Below are positions 41,648 to 51,301 of a stretch of 64,000 nt of DNA, piece by piece (the first letter of the stretch is position 1; each line of letters starts with the position of its first letter). The notes beneath the pieces were generated by a model. That model did no database searches. It worked only from the letters and a program-made list of their open reading frames with translations, and was not told the DNA's origin. The DNA comes from Culex pipiens pallens (lineage: Eukaryota; Arthropoda; Insecta; Diptera; Culicidae): positions 136,722,455-136,786,454 of the forward strand of contig NC_068937.1 in assembly GCF_016801865.2 (NCBI RefSeq), read 5' to 3'. Both the position numbers and the translations under genes were made by a program.

Positions 41648-41967
41648 AAGTAAAAAGTAAATCTTTCCCAGTTCCTGAGGGGAACACCCTTGAAGAGTAT
41701 CGGGGCCGGCATTTACAAAGCGGATTCAGTGGCAGTATTTAACTCAACTAATGTTAACATGTTAAGGTTAATGTTAACATTCCATAGGTCGCCGTCCTAA
41801 GGTGTCGTTGATAAGGTCCAGTTTGTGACGATACACTACCTTCCCTTTACTAAGCAATCGCATCTAGAAGAGAAACGATCACCAGTTGTGTTGGTCCGAG
41901 CCGGGATTTGAACCCCGATCTGCCGCTTACTAGGCGGGAGCGTTACCACTAGGCTACGTGACTCGGT
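41648..41967 (-). mobile_element. tRNA-derived SINE with 14-bp TSD
   Basis: Flanked by CAGCCTGAAACGGT at 41,634-41,647 and 41,968-41,981; copy A has this string once. On the minus strand the element begins with a tRNA-like head (41,966-41,896). It continues through a unique body with two facing GTTAACATTA strings and ends AAGATTTACTTTTTACTT. The size, Pol III head and TSD fit a Feilai-like mosquito SINE; the family name is a suggestion, not a match I could test. Confidence 0.8.
41896..41966 (-). pseudogene. tRNA-Thr(AGU)-like SINE head
   Basis: CCGAGTC pairs with GGCTCGG at the ends (one wobble). Box A is TAGCCTAGTGG. The anticodon arm CCGC-CTAGTAA-GCGG gives anticodon AGU, and box B is GGGTTCAAATCCC. 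As in the SINE at 4,679, three extra bases precede box A. It is embedded in a TSD-flanked element, so it is not counted as a tRNA gene. Confidence 0.65.
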
Positions 41968-42375
41968 CAGCCTGAAACGGTGATGAGATAGAAATTTGGT
42001 GTCAAAGGGACTTTTATGTAAAATTAGACGCCCGATTTGATGGCGTACTCAGAATTCCGAAAAAACGTATTTTTCATCGAAAAAAAACACTAAAAAAGTT
42101 TTAAAAATTCTCCCATTTTCCGTTACTCGACTGTAAAAATTTTTGGAACATGTCATTTTATGGGAAATTTAATGTACTTTTCAAATCTACATTGACCCAG
42201 AAGGGCCATTTTTTCATTTAGAACAAAATTTTTTATTTTAAAATTTCGAGTTTTTTCTAACTTTGCAGGGTTATTTTTTAGAGTGTAACAATGTTCTACA
42301 AAGTTGTAGAGCAGACAATCACAAAAATTTTGATATATAGACATAAGGGGTTTGCTTATAAACATCACGAGCTAT

Positions 42376-42516
42376 CGCGATTTTACGAAAAAAAGTTTTG
42401 AAAAGTTGGTCGTCATCGATCATGGCCGTTCATGGTCACCCGCGACAGACACGGACGACGAAACAAAGAGAAACGCAAAAAGTAACTTTTTCAAAACTTT
42501 TTTTCGTAAAATCGCG
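42376..42516. repeat. 33-bp-arm hairpin with GC-rich loop
   Basis: CGCGATTTTACGAAAAAAAG then TTTTGAAAAGTT (42,376-42,407) pairs with 42,485-42,516. The 75-bp loop is unusually GC-rich, with GGTCGTC / GACGACG able to pair again inside it, and holds TCATGGCCGTTCATGGTCAC. It is probably the terminal part of the repeat in copy B, or a separate small foldback. Confidence 0.6.
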
Positions 42517-44740
42517 AGGAAATCGAAACCATAAATTACTGCTGTGCCTTCCCGGTGCTTCGAACGCCTATGAAATATTTCAAGTGAAATGTTTCGCATT
42601 TTTTGTAAACTTATAATTTTGTTGTATTTAATTGTTTTGGCATTAATTACAGCGTTCAAACAAATTTTAAATGAAAGTTGATGTTGGAATTCATCAAAAA
42701 ACAACGTTTTGACATTCATTATGCGAACTTATGTCTAAATAATTGATAAAACAAGATGAAGTGTCCGGGTCTTCGAAGCGTCCGGGAATTCGAATCATGA
42801 CGTTACCTTTTTACTCTATGCTCGTGATACTTTCTGTCTAGTTGTGGTTTTAAAATTTTGTTTCATTCATGATTTCATTTTCAAAATATCCTACATCTCA
42901 CTTTCCAACCTATTCTGCGCTCCCATTCCCAATATAAAGCTCACAAATCATCCAACTTCCGATTTCCGGTGTCGGTCTTCTTCGTCCTCCGATTGTCGTC
43001 GCCCTTTTTTCCACTGTCTGACAGTTGTATCACAATGCACCGTGAAGCGCGCAAATTGTCCCCATGCCTCGCCTTCGCGAGTTGTCATCTTTCAGGGAAA
43101 CAAGAAGGAGCAACAACGAGGAGGCAATTCAAGCACCAATAACCGTCAACCAGTGCTGCCATCTCCTTTCGCGTTTGACAATCGTCGTCGCCTGTCTTTT
43201 GTCGACACTTCCGGCTTGCTTTCTGATAATGGGGGCTGGTTAGGGGGAGCTCGACGAGGTTGAGTGATTGCAATTGGGTTGGATCACTGGGAAGAAAAGA
43301 CAAAAAAAAAAACGATTGCCACCAAAATGACAGACGGATGCGTGCAGAAAAAGTGGGGGAGGAAACATCGAAAATGAATGCTAATTTATGTTGAATTGCA
43401 ATGAGGAGTTGCTAATCAAATTTAGTCTTTTATCATTCTGTTTCTGTCGTCGCCGGTTTCGTGTCGTCCAAGTCATCCAAGTTGGCGGTGATTCGAGCAG
43501 TCTGAGGAGAAGGGAGGTTTTCCCAGAGGGAAAACGCTTTCACTGCAAACGCTTCGTTATCCTTGCTGAAATGTTTCAAAGTGAGAAAGCTTTTTTGGAG
43601 AAATATTTCAGCTGCTTTCCCTGGTGGAAAGCGGAAACAGTTTCCCTGAAAGCTTTCTTCGAAAGCGTCGCCTACTAGTTTCGACCGACCACCACGGGAG
43701 GTCTCCACATTGTTTAATTTTCCTTTTCAAGAGATTTTCCAGTTTCTTGGGAAAAGCGCGCGCGATAATGCGAGTAACTTGAGTTGGGTTCAAAATGGTT
43801 TTAAAATTACTGCTTCTTTTTTGTTCCTTTTTTCACCTTCCATGGAAAAAGGATGCTGCAGAATGTGGACACGTGTATCTGTTTTACCTGGTGATGCAAA
43901 TTACTGAACTGCGCTCGGGATAGACGAAATTCTTTTAATTTCAACACTCGAGAGCGGTGTTGATATTTGAAACGGGCGAGAAAGACAAGTTGCCTTTTGA
44001 AGTTGCGCTCGCTGTGGGGGTGGTATTTTGCAGTGGGTGGGTTGTTGCTCAGTGTGTTGTGTTTTTTTGGGCAGGTGGGATGATGTCATTCCAGTAATTT
44101 AGGTAAAATGAGACACTTTTAAGATGGGGTTCTTGTATAAGAAATTTCGTCAGCTTTGAGTGTTTATGGGAAAGTTGGGAGAACCAGTACCAGCTGTGCA
44201 TTCTCGTAAGCTTTTTCTAAATTTTACTTTTTGATTTATTATTATGACTTTATAATTGAGGTAAAAATCAGTTTGTTACCTCAATTATTAACTATTGCTT
44301 GCTGAAGTTATTAGAAACAAGCTTGAAAAAATAATTAACCAAATGAAAATAAAAATCTTGAAAAGATTTGATACCTTCTACCAGGTTTTAGACCTTTTCT
44401 AAAAATCTTAGAATTTATTTAAATGATTTCTCCTAGAAATTTGACTCTAGAATTTACCTAAATTTACCCTCGAAAAAATTACCTTCTTTGAATAACTAGC
44501 ACATTTACCCTGCTTTTGCCACCTTCTAGTTCAGTTGCAATTCTATCGAAATTGTGCCTTCCATTCAAGAACTTAATCTCGAAAACGTTTGGGTGTTTTG
44601 CATTCCGTCAATATTGATGAGTGGAAGAAATAAGTATCATTTTGGAATAGTGTTCGTTAATTTTTGTAACTGACTATTTACATTGAATTGATCTCTTATT
44701 TATTATGAGAAATTTTCTAGCTTTTGATAAACTTTTTTTC
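42517..44740. other. Single-copy-looking block
   Basis: GC-richer between 42,840 and 44,090. It includes opposed frames of 139 codons (42,844-43,263, plus) and 91-96 codons near 43,400-43,700 on both strands, with no recognisable domain. A perfect 13-bp hairpin ATAATTGAGGTAA/TTACCTCAATTAT lies at 44,252-44,288. No termini are seen. Confidence 0.4.
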
Positions 44741-44744
44741 CGAT

Positions 44745-45310
44745 TTTAAGTATTTTTTGACTTGGATGAAACTTTATCCATCGATTCATTTTGTCCCATA
44801 AAACGATTTTGCATCATTGATTCCGCCATGCAAGTCTCCATTTTCAACTTGGGAGCTGTCCATCCAAAAGTGCTATGAAAACGTCCGGATCCCCGTAACT
44901 GGAGAAGGGGTTTTCTGATCGATTTGGTGTCTTCGGCAAAGTTTTTGTTTTGGATAGGAACCTTGCCTTTTTGTTTGAATTGTGACTTTTTATCATTGAA
45001 TTTAAGGCATCTTTTGCGCAAGTGGATTGGTGCAAAATCTGGTAAGAAAATAATCTGAAAAATTGTGATTTTTTGAAAAAATCTGAAATTTTTTAAAACA
45101 AAATTTCAAAAATTATTCAATCAAATTAATACATTTCTTTATAAAGTTTTCCGTTTACAGTTAATTTATGTGATTTTTTTTAGAAAAAAGTTGAGTGTTT
45201 GCAAGTTGGAAATAATTTATGAAGAACTAACACCTCTTCAAATACAAATTCTCTAAAAGCTGAGAAAACTTCCTAAAATTAACTATTTTGACAGTGTTGA
45301 CCGGACTGCT
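44745..45310 (-). repeat. Decayed solitary copy of the foldback arm
   Basis: TTTTGCATCATTGATT, GGAGCTGTCCATCCAAAAGT, TGATCGATTTGGTGTCTTCG, GGATAGGAACC and later CTGAGAAAACTTC follow the order of the left arm at 28,630-29,235 with heavy divergence. The minus frames of 91 and 63 codons here mirror those in the foldback and are not genes. Confidence 0.5.
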
Positions 45311-45599
45311 GATTGACGAGAAACAGCCGTGATATCTTTGAAACTATTGGTGTTAGATTTTCAAAGTTGAAAATTACTTTAAAAAAAAATCAGGAAATAA
45401 AAAAAACTGGCCTAGCATTTGTAATCTTTCAAACAAAAAAAAATCTTAATCCACAAGAAAGGTCATTTCAGAACTTTTCCAAAAATATATAATATGGCAG
45501 GTTTCCATGCAAAAAGCACTCTTTTTGCAAATTGTGAAATTTATTTGCAGCTGTTGTTTTAGCATAACTTTTGATGTGCTTTACTAAATCGTATAAATT

Positions 45600-46308
45600 T
45601 CAATAGGTACTTATGGGAATAAGGCCAATACGGTCAAAATCGGCTCAGTCAGTGATAAGATATTCCAGTGACATTGATTCGATACACATGTCTACATTAG
45701 GGTGCCCAGAATATGGGACTTTTTTTCAAAAGAGCTTGAGCTTATTTAGGACTGTTGGCCAAATATGAGCAAAATCGGTCATCATTTACCCATTGTTACT
45801 CGGAGGTGAAGTTTGTATGGAAAAATCGAAAAAATGTTTGGAAACCCCAAGTTTCTTACGGTTTGGTTTGCACGGTGCGCTTTCCATCTAAATATTCCAA
45901 AAAGTGAGATTCTTATTGAAAATTTAATGCTTTACAACTTTGTAGAACACACCAAAGCTGTAAAACTCGATCATGAAAAGTTATTAGCGATTTAAAAAAG
46001 TCATTTTTGTATGAAAAACATTTTTTTCGCCAACTTTAGGCTCGGGTATCAATGGGTTAATCTAATCAAATTTCGCTCAAAATTTACACAGATGCTTAAA
46101 CTAACCCAAAAAACCGTTTTCCGCTTGTGGAGCAGGGGGTCATTTTTTCTGGGCACCCTAGTCTACATACAGCCAAACAAACAGACATTTGCTCAGCTGG
46201 TGATTCTGAGTCGATATGTATAAATGACGGTAGGTATAGGAGGTCTTATTAAAAAGTTCATTTTTCGAGCGATTTTATAGGCTTTCCTCAGTAAGGTGAG
46301 GAAGGCAA
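45600..46308 (-). repeat. Host repeat ending GCCTTCCTCACCTTACTGAG
   Basis: Sequence on both sides of the hAT-like MITE (45,600-45,697 and 46,161-46,308) reads as one repeat once the insert and one 8-bp copy are removed. The right end AGGCTTTCCTCAGTAAGGTG then AGGAAGGC is a terminus similar to GCCTTTCTTACTAAAGAAAG at 8,940. The left boundary is not resolved. Confidence 0.4.
45698..46160. mobile_element. TAGGGTGCCCAGA hAT-like MITE, 8-bp TSD
   Basis: The 463-bp unit starts TAGGGTGCCCAGA and ends TCTGGGCACCCTA (13-bp perfect inverted repeats). It is flanked by identical GTCTACAT at 45,690-45,697 and 46,161-46,168. An 8-bp duplication with a TAGGG start is diagnostic of the hAT superfamily. The two small frames inside (60 and 70 codons) have no transposase features; the element is non-autonomous. 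Confidence 0.85.
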
Positions 46309-46940
46309 AAAATTATCCATAGTTTCCGTAATATCGCGAGTTGAAAAATGAGGGTTAATTAGATGATATTAAGAAACTCTTTTTAACAAAATTTTATATT
46401 TAGTGGCAGTATCTCAGCAACCAGCAATCCAAATAAAAAAATCAAAAATATTTGTACGAAATTTGCTAAGCTTTTTTGAAGTATTTTTTTGCTTATTTCT
46501 AATCCCTTAAATGCTATAAATTTGAAGATTGTGTACTTGTGTAAAAAAATAGTAAATTGTATATTTGATAATGCATCTTAATTAGATATTTGTAATTTTG
46601 GAAATATTGTACATTATTGTTTTTCAAAACTATTTTTTTTCGATAATCATTTTTTTCACAAATTCATATCATTGTCCCCAGATTTCGCACCATCTCAAAA
46701 CATGCAAAAAAATCGAAAAATTGTAATGCGTACCCATTTTTTGAATGAGTAAGCATTAGGGACCTACATAGGGAAATGAAATGTTCTGGGAGAAATTTCG
46801 AACACCCATAGTCATTCAAATTTAAGGCTGAAAAAATTGTCGTTTTATTTTGGTGCTGGCACTTTTTTTTTGTACCGAACAAGCACAAACATAACAAAAA
46901 CTACCAGATTATTATAAACAACAGTTTTACAATGCTTGTG
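46309..46940. other. AT-rich sequence, possible foldback-arm traces
   Basis: AGTGGCAGTATCTCAGCAAC resembles the ATATCTCAGCAACTAAGAG block of the foldback arm (29,708). Otherwise AT-rich and unassigned. The 77-codon minus frame 46,664-46,897 has no features. Confidence 0.35.
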
Positions 46941-47188
46941 CTGCCCATGATCGCATAAATGTCCCATATGCATTTTCGTCACTTTTCAGTTATTGATGCA
47001 GTTTGGTTCAAAATCGTGTGCTCTTTTAAAAGAGCCTATAACATCCAGTACTTTGTTCTAGAAATCAGGAGGAAATCCAGTTTTTTCGTGAAAACTTAAC
47101 ACGTAGCCTTATGTGTGGGACAAACTTGTTTAGCGTTTTTCTCAGCTTGCTGTTTTTGCATATGGGACATTTATGCGAACATGGGCAG
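46941..47188. mobile_element. CTGCCCATG...CGCATAAATGTCCC MITE
   Basis: Inverted ends of ~30 bp: CTGCCCATGATCGCATAAAT then GTCCCATATGCA at left and the complement of CATGGGCAG...(to 47,188) at right, with one mismatch. TGTG lies on each side (46,937-46,940; 47,189-47,192), a possible 4-bp duplication. The 248-bp interior is non-coding. Confidence 0.7.
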
Positions 47189-47334
47189 TGTGATTGTTAT
47201 AAATCTCGTTTTTTGACCAAAATTATTTTAAATTGATTCCGACCTTGTTCTTGCATGGTCTTGTTGCTCGATAGGAACCCCGATTTGTCAGTTCGATTGG
47301 AACCCTGAGACTGACATTTCGCCTCTCCATATAG

Positions 47335-47440
47335 GCTCTCTAGTAAGCATAACCTACAACTTAGCTGGAGACATAAAATCGATCCAAAATCCCTGCGCAA
47401 GATACAGATTTTCGAATATTAGCATATCAATTTTATATGC
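47335..47440 (+). repeat. Decayed copy of the CTTTGCCGAAGACACC module
   Basis: ACCTACAACTTAGCTGGAGA, ATAAAATCGATCCAAAATCC, AAGATACAGATTTTCGAATA, TTAGCATATCAATTTTATAT align in order with the right foldback arm at 30,190-30,290, diverged. Confidence 0.45.
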
Positions 47441-49291
47441 CCTAAAAATTCTTTTTTTTTTTGGGAAGAATAGTAATTTTCCAAAAGTTTGCAATTTTGA
47501 TCAAAAAATATTTTCTGGTTGTGAAATTTGCAATAAATTGTATTTGGTGGACGTTGGTTTCAATTGAATCACCGCGGAAATATTTTTGACAATTTTTGGA
47601 GGAGTTTTCGGTGAATTCACCTAAATTTAATAAAATTTGGTGCTAATTTTTGTTCCATCACCTTTGCTTTAAATTTTTAATTATTTGTACATTTTGAAAA
47701 TTACGCTCAATTCCTACAATTCCCCATCAGCACTCACCACCGATAAAGCCCATCTCGTTGATCTCTATCTGGGCCCGAATAAAATTGAAACAGAACAGCA
47801 CACAAACAGTGCTCACACAACCAACCAACCAAACCCAACACATGTGCGGGCCCCAAAATAACACGAGGTAAGTGGGTTTGTAATCCTGGTGGTCACCAGA
47901 TTTGGTTCGGTTATTCGGGTGTTTCTCTCGCCCCTCTCCCTTCCACACAGTAAAGTGGTCAAAAAGGGTGAGGTGCTAACAACAACCAGGGGGTCATAAC
48001 TGGTCACGAGTACTCCTCACTAACTAACACTAAAATGGGTAGGGAGGGTTTGGATTTGGGGGGTTTAAGGGGGCAATTTTTGCTTGTTGGACGTGTTTTT
48101 GGGCTCGGTGACGCTCGGGGAGAGCTTTGGAAATGCAAATAGTGAGGGGTTGAGTGTGATTGTTTAACGGTCATCACGCAAATAGTTCCCGGGAAATTTA
48201 ATTGTTTATGGGTTTAGGGGGGAGCAACGATGTGCAGGTTGATCCTTTTTTTGAAATTTTAAGCTGGGTGCATTTCGGAAAGCCTGTGACATCGATCCTG
48301 ATGCATTTAGATTAGTTTAATGGAACAAAATTAATCAAAAATGCTCTTGAACGATTTGTTGACAGCAAGCGACGACGGTTTAGGGGTAGCGTGACAGGAT
48401 GAAAATTAAACAGCTCGAGTTCGGATCTCGCTTCTTTTTTTTTTTTTCATCGCAGCAACCTGAGATCGGCAATACCGCAAGGTGAAACGTTCAACCGCGT
48501 TCCGCCTGAGTTACTCCTGAGTGCCTGCAGACGTGCGTGAGTGCGTGTGTGTGATGTTTAGATACTGCACCACCACCACCGAGCCGGCCTGCTGTGCGTT
48601 CTGAAAGACGCATGGCATGCTGCGAAATGATGTTGTCGCGTGGCACTCATGCGGCAGAATGCTAGGAAAATTAATTGCCTTCCAACAACATGTGTTTATA
48701 GACCGAGATCAATTAAATTAAATTCATGCTCCATATATTTTGTTTACTTGTTTGAGTTTGTGTGCTTGTGTGTGTGTGCGAGTATGTTTTGCTACTGTTG
48801 GTTTCTTGTTCTTGCCGTCGGTCGGTCTCTCCCCGGTGAATTCAGTTAGTGTGTAGCCTCAGGACTCACCACAGTCTTGGAATAGGTTCCCTTCAACAGA
48901 ACCAACAGGGCAGGGTTGCAAGAGGAAACGGGGGATTAGAAATGTACTGCGCTGATGGAACCTTCGCATTCAGAAAGACACACACACACTTCTTGCCGTC
49001 GGGGAGCGGCAAAACGAGATGCAAAAAGCGAGTTTCTTAGATCTTCCCTCTTACAAGTAGCGTATATTTTGATAATAATGAACAATGCCCTCTTACGACC
49101 TCCAGCCCCCTTCGGGGGTCACCCTGTGCGTTCCTGGAATTAGGAGTGCAGTGCATCAAGCTACTCCCTTTCGGTGTGTTTTGTTGGCAATGGTAAAGAA
49201 GCAGATGTCGGCGGCATGTTGGAAATAAGGCATTTAGAAAAGTTACTATTCAAAAATTTCTAACACAGGTCTAACACAGATATAAGATTTC
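47441..49291. other. Single-copy-looking block
   Basis: GC-richer from 47,730 to 49,240, with a T-run at 48,435, GTGTGTGTGTG patches near 48,543 and 48,766, and ACACACACACAC near 48,979. Frames up to 75 codons are without features. No termini are seen. Confidence 0.35.
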
Positions 49292-49860
49292 AATAATTTC
49301 GTTGCCGGCCGCTGAAGATTGGATTGGATGAATCTCAAAAAAATCATATTTGGCCTACTGATTTTGGATTGGTAGATTCTCATAATTGTACCGTACTCAA
49401 ACACTTAGGAGCCCAGGGTGGCGAAATCCTTGTAGTGAAAAAGGAAGACACTAGTGGTTGGTACAAGCAATAGTGGCTGACAGCTTAAAAGTCAACTTCG
49501 TTAGAATCTCATAATTTCGTAGCCAGTCTACATATGGTTAATTGGTTGACCATAATTTCGTAGTTGGTCTATGTGATCTGGATTGGTTGGACTTGAAGAG
49601 AAAAATTCTGAAATATAGATTTTAATAGACCATTAAAAAAAACAAATTGGATAATTTCGCAGCCGGCCTACGAATTTTTGATTGGTTTCACCTCATAACT
49701 TCATAGCTAGCCTTAAGAAATAGGTGGAACTGTATAATTTCGTAGCCAGACTACATATTGGATTTTTAGGACTATATAATTTCGTAGCCAGCCTTGATGT
49801 TTCAGATTTGTAGATTCTCATAATTTCGTAGCCGGCCCACGGATATCGGGTTAGCTTGAC
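49292..49860. repeat. Degenerate ~41-bp minisatellite
   Basis: ATAATTTCGTAGCCGGCCTA-like units begin near 49,292, 49,511, 49,551, 49,651, 49,694, 49,734, 49,775 and 49,819. Where adjacent, spacings are 40-44 bp. A second half-unit GATTGGTTGGA recurs between them. The minus frame 49,693-49,920 reads LATKLYS repeatedly for this reason. Gaps between some units imply an old, eroded array. Confidence 0.65.
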
Positions 49861-49892
49861 TTGAAATAAATATTCTTTTCTAGATTTCCTTT

Positions 49893-50847
49893 TTGTAGGG
49901 GGAGAGGGGGTAAAATGCACCCCCTAAGGGAAAACTGTGATTTTTCCACCATTACAGCATTACTGTGGAAGAATTTTGTTCGATGTTCTAAAACAACTAT
50001 TATTCTTCGACACCCATGTGAAAAAAGTCTTAAAAAACCTCGAAATTGTTCGAAAATATCAAATTTCTAAAAACATTTTTGATTCATTTCAAACAACCAT
50101 GCGGGGCAATATGCACCGCAACATCGGGGCAAAATGCACCACAACATGAGGCAAAATGCACCGGGTAAAAGCAGTTTTCACTAGTCACCACTAGATGACA
50201 CCGCTGTTTTTACAAAGGAGCTTCACAGCGGTGCATTTTGCCCCGACCACGATTTTTGCAGAAAATTCAATAAAGAATGCATTTTTTGATGTTTTTGGAC
50301 TCATCTATCTACAGAATTGTGAAGATTATGGCAAAAACTATATACCTCAACACTTACAATAACAAGTAATGCTTTTTATATTGTCCAAAAATCATAATGA
50401 AAGTTCTATAAAAATTAGATGAAAACACAACATTTTAAAGTTTTGCAAAATTACTTAACGGTGCACATCAACCAGAGCTTTTGCACCCAGATTTTAGTTA
50501 CAGAAATTTAAGTATCTTCAAAATTACGAGTACTATCGAAATATTTTTTTATTCATCCCCTAAAGTACTGTCCACAAAGTAATTTACAACAAAGTTTGAC
50601 TAATATGACAAACGCGTTGTTGCAGGATTGGGTCCGTAAGTTTGACAATTTTGGAATAAGAAGACAACAACTTCCTTCGTTGCTGTGTACCCTTAAGCTG
50701 TTTTTATACTACGATGCTTAAATTTTTCAAGCATGTTTGAGCTTCCAATTTCTATGATTTTTTCCCAGGAAAATTCTTCCAAATACCGAGAAAAGCAGGG
50801 GGTGCATTTTGCCCCGGGCGTGCATATTACCCCCTGTCCCCCTACAA
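49893..50847. mobile_element. GTAGGGGGAGAGGGGGTAAA-terminated TIR element
   Basis: Inverted ends of ~28 bp: TTGTAGGGGGAGAGGGGGTA then AAATGCAC at left, and GTGCATATTACCCCCTGTCC then CCCTACAA at right. The 955-bp interior is AT-rich and non-coding. It carries the terminal motif again in both orientations (GGGGCAAAATGCACC near 50,124; AGGCAAAATGCACC near 50,146; GGTGCATTTTGCCCC near 50,229). It starts about 30 bp after the 41-bp minisatellite ends. Confidence 0.7.
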
Positions 50848-50930
50848 TACAAACAAAAGTTGTAAATGTAGTTTTCGCTTCGCTTGGAGACGATAATTTT
50901 AGCGGATTGCAGACTGGATTTCGTCATGTA

Positions 50931-51299
50931 CACAGCTAAAAAAGTAGTAATCCAGCTACGTGTAAAAGGCCTGGGTGTAAAATAAATATTGCATTATTTT
51001 ATGCAATTTTATGTGATTTTACACCCTGAAATATGTAGCCCATCAGTATGGGAAACCTACTTGACCAAAATGTCAAGCTCATATATGCGTTTATCCTTAA
51101 AGCTTTTCACCGGTCTGATGGCCGAGTGGGCTAAGGCGCCAGTCCTTACTGTTGGTGCTGGGTTTGAATCCCGTCGGTCGCAACATTTTTTTTTTGTTTG
51201 CAAAAAATGTACATGCAGTGTGTAATATTAAGTGTTTATTTTGACGAAGGTGATGTGCATGCTTTTGCATGCGATTTTACCATCGGATTTTTTGCTGTG
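50931..51299. mobile_element. TA-flanked CACAGC MITE with tRNA-like core
   Basis: CACAGCTAAAAAAGTAG and the complement of TTTTTTGCTGTG form short inverted ends; TA flanks lie at 50,929-50,930 and 51,300-51,301. Inside, GGGTGTAAAAT...ATTTTACACCC (50,974-51,026) is a hairpin, followed by a tRNA-like segment. A Tc1/mariner-type MITE that has captured or contains a Pol III-like unit is inferred. The 78-codon frame through the tRNA-like part is not a gene. Confidence 0.55.
51112..51185 (+). pseudogene. tRNA-like unit (Ser/Leu-type D arm)
   Basis: Box A TGGCCGAGTGG with GCC/GGC D stem and the Ser/Leu-like GGCGCCAG, an anticodon-like stem CCAGT/GTTGG (with wobbles) and box B GGGTTTGAATCCC. The loop would give UUA, which matches no sense codon, there is no variable arm, and the acceptor ends do not pair. 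It is a relic inside the MITE, not a functional tRNA. Confidence 0.55.
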
Positions 51300-51301
51300 T
51301 A

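Larger units (their letters stand above)
41439..42368 (-). repeat. TGGGTAATT...TTTATAAGCAAACC repeat, copy B with SINE
   Basis: Reverse complement of 36,761-37,349 throughout. Removing the 320-bp SINE and one 14-bp duplication leaves about 596 bp, matching copy A's 589. Small differences (ATGGCG for TTGG near 42,040, and one-base indels in A runs) show moderate age. Beyond 42,368 copy B continues into the hairpin at 42,376, which copy A lacks. Confidence 0.75.

Noticed and set aside
44252..44288. Perfect 13-bp hairpin ATAATTGAGGTAA
   Set aside because: Short and AT-rich; expected by chance in a sequence of this length and composition.
49292..49860. CRISPR-like regular repeats
   Set aside because: Units are degenerate, spacers are not unique, and the sequence is clearly animal; it is a minisatellite.
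51112..51185. tRNA-Leu or tRNA-Ser gene
   Set aside because: Acceptor ends do not pair, no variable arm, and the anticodon position reads UUA.
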